From Zeaxanthinibacter enoshimensis (lineage in GTDB: Bacteria > Bacteroidota > Bacteroidia > Flavobacteriales > Flavobacteriaceae): DNA of 64,000 nucleotides. The DNA lies in assembly GCF_004362865.1 (NCBI RefSeq), contig NZ_SNYI01000003.1, positions 310,001 through 374,000 of the forward strand, given 5' to 3'. Positions 1-8,995 of this stretch are shown one piece after another. The number at the start of each line of letters is the position of its first letter. The stretch's first letter is position 1. The notes below the pieces were generated by a model. That model had not been told where the DNA came from and did no database searches. It saw nothing but the letters and a program-made list of their open reading frames with translations. Both the position numbers and the translations under genes were made by a program.

Positions 1-1514
1 TCGTCGAAAAGATAGATCTTCGGGTCTTTCAAGAGGGCGCGAGCAATAGAAACCCGTTGTTTCTGTCCACCACTGAGCGTGATACCTCTTTCCCCCAGGA
101 CCGTATCGTATCCATGGGTGAAGCCCATGATATTATCGTGGACCACGGCCATCTTTGCTACTTTGATAATTTCTTCTTCGGTAGCATCTTCTTTCCCGAA
201 CTTGATATTATTCCGGATACTGTCTGAAAAAAGGAAAGCATCCTGTGGGACAGCACCGAGGGAGGAGCGAAGTGCTTCCAGGTTCAGCGAGGTAATTGGC
301 CGGTCATCCAGCAATATCTCCCCGGAACTTACATCGTACAGCCTGGCGACAAGGTCAAGGATAGTCGATTTTCCCGATCCCGTTTTCCCCAGTATTGCTA
401 CGGTCTCCCCGGGGTTTACCGTAAATGAGATGTCTTTCAGGGCCGTAATGTTGGTGTCTTCATATGTGAAGGTCACGTTTTTAAAAGTGATCTTCCCATG
501 GATCTCGTCCGGTTCGTGCGAATGATTCTGAATACTGGGCTGCTCATGCAAAAATTCGTTGATCCGTTTCTGTGATGCTTCTGCTCGTTGAACAATAGAG
601 GTTAGCCACCCGACGATTGCGACAGGCCAGGTGAGCATGTTCACATACAGGATGAACTCGGCAATGGTACCCACCGATTCTATCTCCCCGTTTATGTACT
701 GCATCCCACCTACGTAGATCACGAAGATGTTACTGATACCTATCAACAGGATCATCAGCGGGAAGAACCAGGCCTGGACCTTAGCAAGGTCCATACTTTT
801 AGTTTTGCCGTCTTCGGCAAGCGTGGCCGCTTCCTCGTTCACTTGTGATTCAAGACTGTAGGCCTTTATTACTGCAACCCCCGAGAATGATTCCTGGGCA
901 AAGGTAGAAAGGGTAGACAGGAACTGCTGCACCTTAGTACTTCTGAGATGGATAATGCGGCTGATCCAGTAAATCAGCACAGAAAGTATGGGCAGGGGTA
1001 CCAGGGCATAAAAAGCTATGGTTGGTGCCTTGATAAACATTAGGGGTATGAGGCAGACAAAAAGGGTCAGGGTCTGGATGCCGTACATGATCGCCGGCCC
1101 CGCATATTGCCTGACCTGCCCTACATCCTCACTGATACGGTTCATCAGGTCGCCGGTACGGTTTTGTTTGTAGAAATTCAGGCTCAGTAACTGGTAGTGA
1201 TCAAACACTTCATTCTTAAGATCGTATTCGATATACCGGGAGACATTGATGATAGTCTGCCGCATAAGGAAGGTGAAAAACCCGGACAGTAAGGCAGCTC
1301 CCACTATGATCAGGATATATTCCAGCAGCATGGACCTGGCGGCCTCTTCCCCGACCTCGTTAGCCACGTAGTCTTCGACTACCTGGATGGATTTATTAAC
1401 ATAAGAAGGCATCACTAACTGGAAGACCCGGGCAATGATGGTGATGATCACCCCCATTAATAGTTTAAACCAGTATTTCCTGAAATATTTATTTAAATGT
1501 TTGAGCTCCTTCAT
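1..1514 (-). CDS. ABC transporter ATP-binding/permease protein (MsbA-like exporter), 3' end cut by window
   Basis: Half-size ABC exporter with the membrane domain fused to the ATPase. The reading frame starts at the ATG at 1512-1514 and runs off the window after 504 residues. The N-terminal ~300 residues hold hydrophobic segments of an ABC_membrane domain, with a typical intracellular-loop sequence around NRTGDLMNRISEDV. The nucleotide-binding domain has Walker A GKTGSGKST (residues 376-384), a Q-loop in AVPQDAFLF and the signature LSGGQKQR. The window ends inside Walker B (YLFD). The family exports lipids, lipid A precursors or drugs at the inner membrane; the substrate cannot be told here. 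It is divergent from nusB. Confidence 0.93.
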   Translation of the reverse strand, partial: MKELKHLNKYFRKYWFKLLMGVIITIIARVFQLVMPSYVNKSIQVVEDYVANEVGEEAARSMLLEYILIIVGAALLSGFFTFLMRQTIINVSRYIEYDLKNEVFDHYQLLSLNFYKQNRTGDLMNRISEDVGQVRQYAGPAIMYGIQTLTLFVCLIPLMFIKAPTIAFYALVPLPILSVLIYWISRIIHLRSTKVQQFLSTLSTFAQESFSGVAVIKAYSLESQVNEEAATLAEDGKTKSMDLAKVQAWFFPLMILLIGISNIFVIYVGGMQYINGEIESVGTIAEFILYVNMLTWPVAIVGWLTSIVQRAEASQKRINEFLHEQPSIQNHSHEPDEIHGKITFKNVTFTYEDTNITALKDISFTVNPGETVAILGKTGSGKSTILDLVARLYDVSSGEILLDDRPITSLNLEALRSSLGAVPQDAFLFSDSIRNNIKFGKEDATEEEIIKVAKMAVVHDNIMGFTHGYDTVLGERGITLSGGQKQRVSIARALLKDPKIYLFD

Positions 1515-1557
1515 GTAAGCTTTTAGCTAGTGGATGGGTTGTGTTAAAGCACGATGG

Positions 1558-1565
1558 CAAAGATA
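1558..1565 (-). promoter_or_regulatory. Bacteroidota -7 element for the ABC exporter
   Basis: TATCTTTG on the minus strand matches TAnnTTTG, 43 bp upstream of the exporter ATG. No convincing -33 TTG is seen at 17-23 bp. Confidence 0.5.
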
Positions 1566-1642
1566 TGGCTTCGGGATCAAACCCGATGTTATAAAACTAA
1601 TAAGATACTTGGTTTCATGGTCAATTATTCGAGCTATATTCT

Positions 1643-1650
1643 TATTTTTG
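1643..1650 (+). promoter_or_regulatory. Bacteroidota -7 element for nusB
   Basis: TATTTTTG matches TAnnTTTG, 41 bp before the nusB ATG. There is no -33 motif at the right spacing. Confidence 0.55.
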
Positions 1651-1691
1651 CCCCTCAATAAATTGTAATTCACCGGCTAAAGTTCTTTTAA

Positions 1692-2639
1692 ATGTTAACA
1701 AGGAGGCACATAAGGGTTAAGGTTATGCAATGCATTTACGCTATCACCCAGTCCAAGGAAGAATCCCTGGACAAACAGGAGAAATTTTTGGCCCTGAGTA
1801 TTAAAAATACCTACACCTTATATCTCCTGATGCTGAGCCTGCTGAAAGAGCTGCATACCATGGCTGCGGAAAGGGTAGAGCGTTCTTCCAATAAATACCT
1901 GCAGGACGAGGCGGAAAATGTTCCGGACAGGGAAAAGTTTGTAAAGAACAGGCTGCTGGTCCGGATCGCCGGGAACGAGATGCTGGAGGAGGAACTGAAA
2001 AAGCGGAAGCTTAAGAACTGGTACTACCACGAAGAATACGTGCGAATCCTTCTCAAAAAGATCGAGGAGAGCTCCTATTATAAAGACTACATGGCTGCAC
2101 CCTCCAGCGATTTTGAATCAGATAAGGAACTGGTGGCAGAGCTCTTTAAAGAAGTGATTGCGCCTAACGACCAGATCTATGAATATTTTGAAGACGACCA
2201 GCTTACGTGGGTAGACGACCTTCCCCTGGTGAATACTTCACTCCTGAAACTGATCAAGAAAGCAAAACCAGATCATTTTGACTCTTATTTCCTGCCCAAG
2301 CTGATGAAGGACCAGGAAGATATGGATTTTGCTAAAAAATTACTGGTCAAGACCCTGCTCAACAATGCTTCCCTGGTAAAGGAAATAGAAGGCAAGACCC
2401 CGAATTGGGACAAGGACCGGATCGCCGATATCGATGCCGTACTTCTGAAGATGGCCATCTCTGAACTTCTTAATTTCCCGTCTATACCGGAACGCGTTAC
2501 CATCAACGAATACCTGGAGATCGCCAAAGAATATTCGACCCCTAAAAGCAGTATTTTCATCAATGGAATACTGGACAAACTGGTGAAAGAATATAAAACC
2601 GAGGGGAAACTAAAGAAAATTGGTCGTGGGTTGTTGTAA
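1692..2639 (+). CDS. nusB: transcription antitermination protein NusB (long Bacteroidota form)
   Basis: NusB binds boxA RNA with NusE (S10) and promotes antitermination, mainly on rRNA operons. The start MLTRRHIRVKVMQCIYA is typical of the Bacteroidota version. The conserved NusB fold is in the C-terminal ~130 residues (DIDAVLLKMAISELL, then RVTINEYLEIAKEYS and FINGILDKL). The ~180 residue N-terminal extension explains 315 aa against about 140 in E. coli and is normal in this phylum. It is followed after 42 bp by the DUF1573 lipoprotein and then yajC; the nusB-DUF1573-yajC order is common in flavobacteria. Confidence 0.95.
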   Translation: MLTRRHIRVKVMQCIYAITQSKEESLDKQEKFLALSIKNTYTLYLLMLSLLKELHTMAAERVERSSNKYLQDEAENVPDREKFVKNRLLVRIAGNEMLEEELKKRKLKNWYYHEEYVRILLKKIEESSYYKDYMAAPSSDFESDKELVAELFKEVIAPNDQIYEYFEDDQLTWVDDLPLVNTSLLKLIKKAKPDHFDSYFLPKLMKDQEDMDFAKKLLVKTLLNNASLVKEIEGKTPNWDKDRIADIDAVLLKMAISELLNFPSIPERVTINEYLEIAKEYSTPKSSIFINGILDKLVKEYKTEGKLKKIGRGLL

Positions 2640-2649
2640 AAATATTGTG

Positions 2650-2657
2650 TAATTTTG
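2650..2657 (+). promoter_or_regulatory. Bacteroidota -7 element for the DUF1573 lipoprotein
   Basis: TAATTTTG matches TAnnTTTG, 24 bp before the ATG at 2682. A TTG lies 16 bp upstream (2631-2633), slightly short of the usual spacing. The element overlaps the alternative upstream ATG at 2655, which argues against that start. Confidence 0.5.
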
Positions 2658-2681
2658 GCCCTAAATTTAAACCGAGTTGTG

Positions 2682-3158
2682 ATGAAAAAAGTATTTCTAA
2701 GCTTGGCCATAGCTTCTGTAATGGTCATGGTTTCCTGTAAAGAGGATGCCTCCAGTAAAGTGAATTCTGATAAGGCTGAAGTTGCTGCCCAAAGAGATGA
2801 AGCCGGGAAGAACCTTCCGGTGATGAGCTTTGATAAGCAGGAACACGATTTTGGTACTATCGAAATGGGAACTCCCCAGGAGACTACCTTCACCTTTACC
2901 AATACAGGGAATGCCCCACTGATCATTACCGATGCTAAAAGTAGCTGTGGATGTACAGTTCCTGAGTATCCTAAAAACACTCCTATTGCTCCTGGTGAGT
3001 CAGGATCGATGCTGGTGAAGTTTAACGGATCAGGGATGAACCAGGTTACTAAGACCATCACGGTTACAGCTAACACTGCACAGGGATCAGAGATACTGCG
3101 TATCAAAGCCTTCGTCAACCCTAAAAATGCAAACGCGGCCCAGGGTCCGATCAAATAA
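2682..3158 (+). CDS. DUF1573 domain lipoprotein
   Basis: 158 aa. The start is placed at 2682 because it gives a clean lipoprotein signal (MKKVFLSLAI...VMVSC, lipobox Cys near residue 19). An in-frame ATG 27 bp upstream would overlap a promoter element. After a short linker comes one DUF1573 domain: HDFGTIEMG, FTFTNTGNAPL and SSCGCTVPEYP, an Ig-like fold with a conserved CGC motif. The family is abundant in Bacteroidota and its biochemical role is not established. Inference: a periplasm-facing inner- or outer-membrane lipoprotein. Confidence 0.88.
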   Translation: MKKVFLSLAIASVMVMVSCKEDASSKVNSDKAEVAAQRDEAGKNLPVMSFDKQEHDFGTIEMGTPQETTFTFTNTGNAPLIITDAKSSCGCTVPEYPKNTPIAPGESGSMLVKFNGSGMNQVTKTITVTANTAQGSEILRIKAFVNPKNANAAQGPIK

Positions 3159-3192
3159 TTACACGAATAATTAAACCAATTAAAAAGAGAAA

Positions 3193-3492
3193 ATGGGTGA
3201 TATAGGACAGTTTCTTCCTATGATCTTGATCTTCGTGGTGGCATATTTCTTTATGATCCGCCCGCAGATGAAACGTCAGAAAGACGAAAAGAGATTTGTG
3301 GAAGCATTGAAAAAAGGAGATAAGATAATTACGAAGAGTGGTATGCACGGCAAGATCGTGGAGCTCAATGATAATGATTTTTCATGCATCATCGAGACCA
3401 TGGCAGGACGGCTGAAGTATGATCGCTCTGCTATCTCCATGGAGATGAGTAAAAAACTGAATCCTCCCAAAGAAAAAGAGAAGAAGTCCTGA
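3193..3492 (+). CDS. yajC: preprotein translocase subunit YajC
   Basis: 99 aa, single-span inner membrane protein associated with SecDF in the Sec translocon. One hydrophobic helix at residues ~7-22 (PMILIFVVAYFFMIRPQ) ends in the family hallmark FMIRPQ. It is followed by a basic linker and the cytoplasmic part with KGDKIITKSGMHGKI. Length is normal. It lies 34 bp after the DUF1573 gene on the same strand and is closed by a strong hairpin terminator. Confidence 0.96.
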   Translation: MGDIGQFLPMILIFVVAYFFMIRPQMKRQKDEKRFVEALKKGDKIITKSGMHGKIVELNDNDFSCIIETMAGRLKYDRSAISMEMSKKLNPPKEKEKKS

Positions 3493-3511
3493 TACCTTCA
3501 GGTTAAAGAAA

Positions 3512-3537
3512 AACACCGCCAACCGGCGGTGTTTTTT
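3512..3537. terminator. bidirectional intrinsic terminator, yajC / YdeI-like gene
   Basis: Perfect 9-bp stem AACACCGCC / GGCGGTGTT with loop AACC, then a T run; an A run precedes the stem. It lies between convergent genes and can serve both. Confidence 0.9.
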
Positions 3538-3540
3538 ATT

Positions 3541-4131
3541 TCAGGACCTGTACTTATCATGCAATCCTACTCCTTTTCGTATCATAGGAAGGCTTTTTTC
3601 CAGTCTTCTTTGCTTGGTCTTCTCCTGCTTAGCAGTCTCGATATGTTCGCAGAATTCACGCTGTTTGTAAGGGCTCAGCTTCCCGAAGCTTTCCTTTAAT
3701 ACGGGATCACTTTCCAGGGCATCCTTAAGTAATGCCGGGATTATGGTATGTTCAGTTCGCTCAGGCTTCCATTCCAATCCTTTCTCCTGGTTTTTAACGG
3801 CTTCCTTCATGTAAGCCAGTACTGCATTTTGATCAATGTCCTCAGCACTGCGGAATTTCCAGTGTCGCATTGCCTTGGTTTTTTCCTGCCCGGTCTGCAG
3901 CACCCCAAGGGAGTCCTTGAGGTAAACGCCGTTAAAGAACCAGATACCAAAATGCTCCTTAAATGCCATGATCCCGAAAATATTCTTTCCCTGTACGGTA
4001 TAGACAGGAGAACCCCATTTCAGGGTTTCACCGGCTCCCGATTTGATGGCCAGTTCGCGCAGTATTCCTATAGCCTCTTTAAAAGGCTGCTCTTTTTCGT
4101 AATAAGCTTCTACTTTTTCAGAATGATCCAT
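3541..4131 (-). CDS. DUF1801 / YdeI-family protein
   Basis: 196 aa, cytoplasmic, no signal. The N-terminal ~115 residues match the DUF1801 (YdhG-like) fold with the typical LKWGSPVYTVQGKNIFGIMAFKEH region. The C-terminal part carries the YdeI/OmpD-associated helical motif (LSPYKQREFCEHIETAKQEKTKQRR). The biochemical function of the family is unknown; some relatives are linked to bacteriocin tolerance. It starts 3 bp after the stop of pepT on the same strand, so it is probably the distal gene of a pepT operon. Confidence 0.85.
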   Translation of the reverse strand: MDHSEKVEAYYEKEQPFKEAIGILRELAIKSGAGETLKWGSPVYTVQGKNIFGIMAFKEHFGIWFFNGVYLKDSLGVLQTGQEKTKAMRHWKFRSAEDIDQNAVLAYMKEAVKNQEKGLEWKPERTEHTIIPALLKDALESDPVLKESFGKLSPYKQREFCEHIETAKQEKTKQRRLEKSLPMIRKGVGLHDKYRS

Positions 4132-4134
4132 CGC

Positions 4135-5361
4135 TCAGGCTTTCTTTGCAGTAAGTTCGCAAATTTTCACGATAACTTCAACAGCTTTCTGCATGCTTTC
4201 CAGGGGAACATATTCGTACTTGCCGTGAAAGTTATGACCGCCTGCAAAAATATTAGGGCAGGGTAATCCCATATAACTCAACTGGGATCCGTCTGTACCT
4301 CCCCGGATCGGTTTGATTATGGGAGTAATTCCCAGGGATTCCATCGCTTCCTTCGCGGTTTCCACGATGTGATATACAGGCTCGATCTTTTCCCTCATAT
4401 TGTAGTACTGGTCCTTGATCTCCAGCTCAATGGCATTGTTGTATTTATGATTGAGTTCAGCCGTGATCCTCCGCAGTAATTTCTTTCGTTTTTTAAACAG
4501 GGTGCTGTCGTGATCCCTGATGATCATCTGGGCAGATGCGTGTTCAATATCTCCGTTAATGCTGGTTAGGTGATAAAATCCTTCCCTGCCCGAGGTAAAT
4601 TCCGGGGTCTCGTATTCAGGCAGGCAGCTGATCAGTTCATTAAGGATCCGGCTTGCATTGACCATTTTGCCTTTCGCATAACCCGGGTGCACGCTTTTTC
4701 CTTTTACACTGATCTTTACCCCAGCTGCATTGAAATTTTCGTATTCCAGTTCCCCGATGGTACTGCCGTCCATGGTGTAAGCCCATTCCGCACCAAATGC
4801 TTTAACGTCAAATTTATGTGCTCCCCGGCCAATCTCCTCATCGGGGGTAAAACCTACCCTGACCTTGCCATGTTCAATTTCCGGGTGCTGTAACAGGTAC
4901 TCCATAGCCGAGACGATCTCGGTAATACCCGCCTTATCATCAGCGCCCAGTAAAGTAGTGCCATCCGTCACCACCAGGGTCTGTCCTTTATACTGTCGCA
5001 TTTCCTCAAAATACGAGGGGGAAAGAACAATATTTTTTTCCTCGTTCAGGACGATGTCCTTTCCATCATAATTTCGGATCACCCTCGGGTTGACTCCTGC
5101 CCCTGTAAAATCCGGGCTGGTATCAAAATGGGAGATAAAACCGATCACCGGTACTTCCTTGTCCGTGGTGGCCGGTAAAGTGGCCATGATATAAGCGTTC
5201 TCATCGATGGTAACATCCTGCATACCAATGCGCTCAAGTTCTTCAGCCAGGTAATTAGCCAGGTCCCATTGTTTTGCCGTGCTGGGGGTAGTATCAGATT
5301 CGGGATCGCTCTCGGTATCCATCCTGGCGTAGGTCAGGAAACGCTCTAGTATATGCTCCAT
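4135..5361 (-). CDS. pepT: peptidase T (tripeptide aminopeptidase)
   Basis: 408 aa, the usual length. M20B di-zinc aminopeptidase that releases the N-terminal residue of tripeptides in the cytoplasm. Metal-site motifs are present in order: [11 protein letters not shown] (His and Asp), [10 protein letters not shown] (bridging Asp), [10 protein letters not shown] (catalytic Glu and ligand Glu), [12 protein letters not shown] (Asp) and [12 protein letters not shown] near the C-terminus (His). The substrate-side [18 protein letters not shown] is typical. It is cotranscribed with the YdeI-like gene, and no leading TAnnTTTG was found. Confidence 0.96.
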   Translation of the reverse strand: MEHILERFLTYARMDTESDPESDTTPSTAKQWDLANYLAEELERIGMQDVTIDENAYIMATLPATTDKEVPVIGFISHFDTSPDFTGAGVNPRVIRNYDGKDIVLNEEKNIVLSPSYFEEMRQYKGQTLVVTDGTTLLGADDKAGITEIVSAMEYLLQHPEIEHGKVRVGFTPDEEIGRGAHKFDVKAFGAEWAYTMDGSTIGELEYENFNAAGVKISVKGKSVHPGYAKGKMVNASRILNELISCLPEYETPEFTSGREGFYHLTSINGDIEHASAQMIIRDHDSTLFKKRKKLLRRITAELNHKYNNAIELEIKDQYYNMREKIEPVYHIVETAKEAMESLGITPIIKPIRGGTDGSQLSYMGLPCPNIFAGGHNFHGKYEYVPLESMQKAVEVIVKICELTAKKA

Positions 5362-5503
5362 TTGCTTAGTTTTTGGGTAAAGGTAAATAATTGGAAGCGC
5401 CGGTCAAACCGGGAAAATTTAAAGAAAATTCATACAATTTCGGGGGCTATATCCTGATATTTACTACCTTACTTATAACTAACAACCTAAAAAACAAACT
5501 ATT

Positions 5504-8365
5504 ATGAAGGCAAAAATTACTTTCCTTACTGTATTCCTGTTGCTTTTGGGAGCCTTTGTACAGGCCCAGGTGACGGGGACAGTTGTCGATGAAGAAGGGG
5601 CACCCCTGCCCGGGGCTTCGGTGGTCAAACAAGGCACAACCATCGGAACCACCACCGATTTTGATGGTAACTTTACGCTGGACGAAGTAGCCGTAGGAGA
5701 GACTATCGTTGTTTCCTATATCGGTTATGAAACTAAACGTGTAAGAGTGACCGGCACAACCATGACCATTTCCCTAACCTCCGGTGTAGCACTATCCGAG
5801 GTAGTGATTGTCGGTTCACGGAACCCGAACCGTACAGCTACAGAAAGTACGGTGCCGGTAGATGTGATCGATGTAAAACAACTGAGTGATGTGGCTCCGC
5901 AGGTGAACCTGAACCAGATCCTGAATTACGTAGCTCCATCGTTTACCTCTAATACCCAAACCATATCGGATGGAACAGACCATATAGACCCGGCCTCCCT
6001 GCGTGGGCTTGGCCCGGACCAGGTACTGGTACTGATCAATGGAAAAAGGAGACATACCTCTTCACTGATCAATGTCAACGGTACATTCGGTAGAGGTAGT
6101 GTGGGTACAGACCTTAACGCCATCCCCGCGGTGGCCATTCAACGGATAGAAGTCCTGAGAGACGGTGCTGCAGCCCAGTACGGTTCTGATGCCATCGCAG
6201 GTGTCATCAATATAGTACTCAACAAAGAAGTGAACGAGTTGCAGGTGACCGCAACTACGGGAGCTAATTTTACCAAGAATGCAAACGACCAGACGGGTGG
6301 AGTAGACGGGGAAACCACGAACATTGCCGCAAGTTACGGCTTGCCCTTAGGCGATAATGGTGGCTTTGTTACCTTCTCGGGGGATTTTGATGTCCGGGAT
6401 GATTACAGTCGTATGGCAGAATGGGAAGGCGATATCTTTAACCTCTATAATACCGTTGAACGTTTCGCCCGTGCCGATGGATATGATACTTCCCTGCTTT
6501 TGGACGATGATGTAAACGATGTCATACAATACGCAAACCAGGCCGGGATAAACCTGAACGGAGCATCGACCAAGGCCGAACTACAGCCTATACTTTCCGC
6601 AGATAATACCTCGGCCGAACTATCAGCAAGAGGGCAGGAACGAAGTGATTACAATATGAGGGTCGGACAGTCTTCCCTCAGGGGAGGCCGACTCTTCACT
6701 AATTTACTGCTTCCCCTGGATGATGCGGGAACCGCCATCTACGCATTTGGAGGGATAAGTTCAAGAACCGGTAACTCTGCAGGCTTCTATCGCCTGCCTA
6801 ACCAGAGCAGGACCTATACACCGGCATACCCTAATGGTTTCCTGCCGGAGATCAATTCTAATATCAAGGACCAGTCACTTTCCGTCGGGATCAGGGGAAG
6901 TATCGGAGACTGGGGCGTGGATTTCAGTAATACTTATGGAAAGAATGCATTCCTCTATACAATCGGGAATACGTTTAATGCTTCCCTTCAGAATGCTTCG
7001 CCCACCACTTTCGATGCGGGTGGCTTCTCATTTTTACAAAATACCACCAACCTGGATATTACCCAGTTCTTTGACGACATGCTGAACGGGGTGAATATTG
7101 CCTTTGGAGGAGAATACCGTTTTGAGCAATACGAGATCGTCGCAGGTGAAGAAGCTTCCTACGCCCAGTACACTGCTAACGGGCAGGTAGTACGTCTCGC
7201 CTCCCAGACCCCTGCACAGGATTTCTTCGGGAATTCCAGGCCGGGCGGTTCGCAGGTCTTCCCCGGCTTCAGCCCTAATAACGAGCTGGCACGAGGAAGA
7301 AGTAGTATTGCAGGTTATTTTGATATCGAGGCCGATTTCTCTGATGATTTCCTGATGAGTTTTGCCACCAGGTTCGAAAATTACAGTGACTTTGGTTCTA
7401 CCATCAATTTTAAACTGGCTTCGCGCTACAAGGTGACGGATAACTTTAATATACGGGGGGCGGTAAATACCGGCTTCCGGGCACCATCCCTGCACCAGAT
7501 CAACTTTAATTCCACCTCGACCATCTTTGATAACCTGGGTAATCCCCAGGAAGTCGGAACTTTCGCGAACGACAGCCGGGCGGCGAACTTGCTTGGAATT
7601 CCTGAATTGAAAGAGGAAACTTCCAGGAGTATCAGCCTTGGTCTGACCGGGAATATTCCTGAGGCCAACCTATCTATCACTGTGGATGGTTACTTTGTAA
7701 GGATCAATGACCGCGTTGTCTATACCGGCCAGTTCCAGGGACCGGGAACCGGGACCGAATTGGATAACCTGTTAAGACAGGCCAACGCAACCGCGGCCTC
7801 TTTCTTTGCCAATGCCATTGACACAGAATCTAAAGGGTTAGATGTGGTGCTTACCCATAATGCGACCCTCTGGGATGGATGGCGATTGCGATCCGATCTG
7901 GCAGGTACATTTTCCAAAACAAAGAAAGTAGGCGATATCAATGCTTCGGATGTACTCAGGAATGCCGGGCTGGTAGATACCTATTTTCCTGAAGACAGCC
8001 GGGTTTACCTGGAAGAAGCTGTTCCCAGGACCAAAATAAACCTGAGTAACAGCCTGAGCTCGGATGCTTTTGTTTTCTTCCTCAGGAACGTTTATTTCGG
8101 GGAGGTCACAGAAGCCACTACCATCGTGGAAAACCAGCAGGTGTTCGGCACCAAAGTGGTCACCGATGTATCTGTGGGCTACAAGGCATCGCCGGCACTG
8201 ACCCTCACCATTGGGGCGAATAACGTTTTTGATATCTACCCGGACAGGGCAGACCCGGATTTTGGGAACCGGAGTTCAGGAAGGTTCGACTGGTCCCGTC
8301 GTGCACAGCAGTTTGGGATCGGAGGAAGATTCCTGTTTGCGAGGGTAAGCTATACCGTCAAATAA
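5504..8365 (+). CDS. TonB-dependent receptor with CarboxypepD_reg-like N-terminal domain
   Basis: 953 aa outer-membrane receptor. Signal peptide at ~1-21 (ends FVQAQ). A carboxypeptidase regulatory-like domain spans ~22-100 (GTVVDEEGAPLPGASV...). The plug domain follows, with SLRGLGPDQVLVLINGKRRH and IEVLRDGAAAQYGSDAIAGVINI, then a 22-strand barrel ending in an aromatic-rich C-terminus. TonB receptors import scarce large substrates (iron complexes, B12, glycans, peptides); nothing nearby fixes this one. It stands alone with no SusD partner, which argues against a standard polysaccharide locus. An intrinsic terminator follows. Confidence 0.92.
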   Translation: MKAKITFLTVFLLLLGAFVQAQVTGTVVDEEGAPLPGASVVKQGTTIGTTTDFDGNFTLDEVAVGETIVVSYIGYETKRVRVTGTTMTISLTSGVALSEVVIVGSRNPNRTATESTVPVDVIDVKQLSDVAPQVNLNQILNYVAPSFTSNTQTISDGTDHIDPASLRGLGPDQVLVLINGKRRHTSSLINVNGTFGRGSVGTDLNAIPAVAIQRIEVLRDGAAAQYGSDAIAGVINIVLNKEVNELQVTATTGANFTKNANDQTGGVDGETTNIAASYGLPLGDNGGFVTFSGDFDVRDDYSRMAEWEGDIFNLYNTVERFARADGYDTSLLLDDDVNDVIQYANQAGINLNGASTKAELQPILSADNTSAELSARGQERSDYNMRVGQSSLRGGRLFTNLLLPLDDAGTAIYAFGGISSRTGNSAGFYRLPNQSRTYTPAYPNGFLPEINSNIKDQSLSVGIRGSIGDWGVDFSNTYGKNAFLYTIGNTFNASLQNASPTTFDAGGFSFLQNTTNLDITQFFDDMLNGVNIAFGGEYRFEQYEIVAGEEASYAQYTANGQVVRLASQTPAQDFFGNSRPGGSQVFPGFSPNNELARGRSSIAGYFDIEADFSDDFLMSFATRFENYSDFGSTINFKLASRYKVTDNFNIRGAVNTGFRAPSLHQINFNSTSTIFDNLGNPQEVGTFANDSRAANLLGIPELKEETSRSISLGLTGNIPEANLSITVDGYFVRINDRVVYTGQFQGPGTGTELDNLLRQANATAASFFANAIDTESKGLDVVLTHNATLWDGWRLRSDLAGTFSKTKKVGDINASDVLRNAGLVDTYFPEDSRVYLEEAVPRTKINLSNSLSSDAFVFFLRNVYFGEVTEATTIVENQQVFGTKVVTDVSVGYKASPALTLTIGANNVFDIYPDRADPDFGNRSSGRFDWSRRAQQFGIGGRFLFARVSYTVK

Positions 8366-8386
8366 AAGCTGCTTAGTATAATAAAC

Positions 8387-8418
8387 AAAGGCTGTCCTCT
8401 CCCGGGCAGCCTTTTATT
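8387..8418 (+). terminator. intrinsic terminator after the TonB receptor
   Basis: 11-bp stem AAAGGCTGTCC / GGGCAGCCTTT with one G-T wobble and loop TCTCCC, followed by a T-rich tail. Confidence 0.85.
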
Positions 8419-8486
8419 TTAGCGCTTAAATAGAAATTCATCCTTATCTTGCTGCAGCAAACAGCCTTTTCCATCTTTCAGAGACG

Positions 8487-8912
8487 ATGAATTTCCAATG
8501 TTTTAAATATTTAGTCCCCGCAGTGGTGATCCTGCTGAGTTTACAGAGTTCCTTTGGTCAGCAACAGGAGTGTACCCTGGGAGTAGGAGGGAAGGATAAT
8601 GAAGTGATCATACAGGTATTCCAGCTCAACCAGGAACAACAACAGAAACTGGAAGAATGGTCTGGGGAATTCCTACTGATCCAGAAAGAACACCGGGATA
8701 ACGTCAGGGAGTTGTTTGATACCCATCCGCAGGATACCCCTTCCCAGCTGCTGCAGATGTCAGAGAAATTCGCCCTGCTCAAAGAAGAACTGCTCACTGC
8801 GTCCAGGAATATTGACCGGAAATTACTGGCCCTATTTAATGACCGGCAGTATATGCGGTATATAGAACTTTGTGAAGAAGTAAAACGCAGACCAATGTTG
8901 CGATCAGAGTAG
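8487..8912 (+). CDS. small secreted helical protein, possibly Spy/CpxP-like
   Basis: 141 aa. I do not recognise a named family. A signal peptide covers ~1-24 (ends SSFGQ). The rest looks mostly helical, with FQLNQEQQQKLEEWSGE and LFNDRQYMRYIELCEE loosely resembling the two LTxxQ-type motifs of Spy/CpxP periplasmic chaperones. This resemblance is weak and is an inference. It lies between the terminated TonB receptor gene and the separately promoted pyrD, so it is probably monocistronic. Confidence 0.7.
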   Translation: MNFQCFKYLVPAVVILLSLQSSFGQQQECTLGVGGKDNEVIIQVFQLNQEQQQKLEEWSGEFLLIQKEHRDNVRELFDTHPQDTPSQLLQMSEKFALLKEELLTASRNIDRKLLALFNDRQYMRYIELCEEVKRRPMLRSE

Positions 8913-8967
8913 CGGGTTGCAGCACTCATTTTATTTAGGGAATACTTATGGAATAGGTCTAAGTTTG

Positions 8968-8975
8968 TATTTTTG
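8968..8975 (+). promoter_or_regulatory. Bacteroidota -7 element for pyrD
   Basis: TATTTTTG matches TAnnTTTG, 20 bp before the pyrD ATG. Confidence 0.55.
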
Positions 8976-8995
8976 CTCAAACCTGACAGTCCGCC

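Noticed and set aside
79-525. 148-codon plus-strand open frame
   Set aside because: Antisense to the clear ABC exporter nucleotide-binding domain.
2285-3154. 289-codon open frame on the minus strand
   Set aside because: Shadow of nusB and the DUF1573 gene; low-complexity composition and no recognisable motif.
5504-8365. TonB receptor as part of a polysaccharide utilisation locus
   Set aside because: There is no SusD homologue or glycoside hydrolase adjacent.
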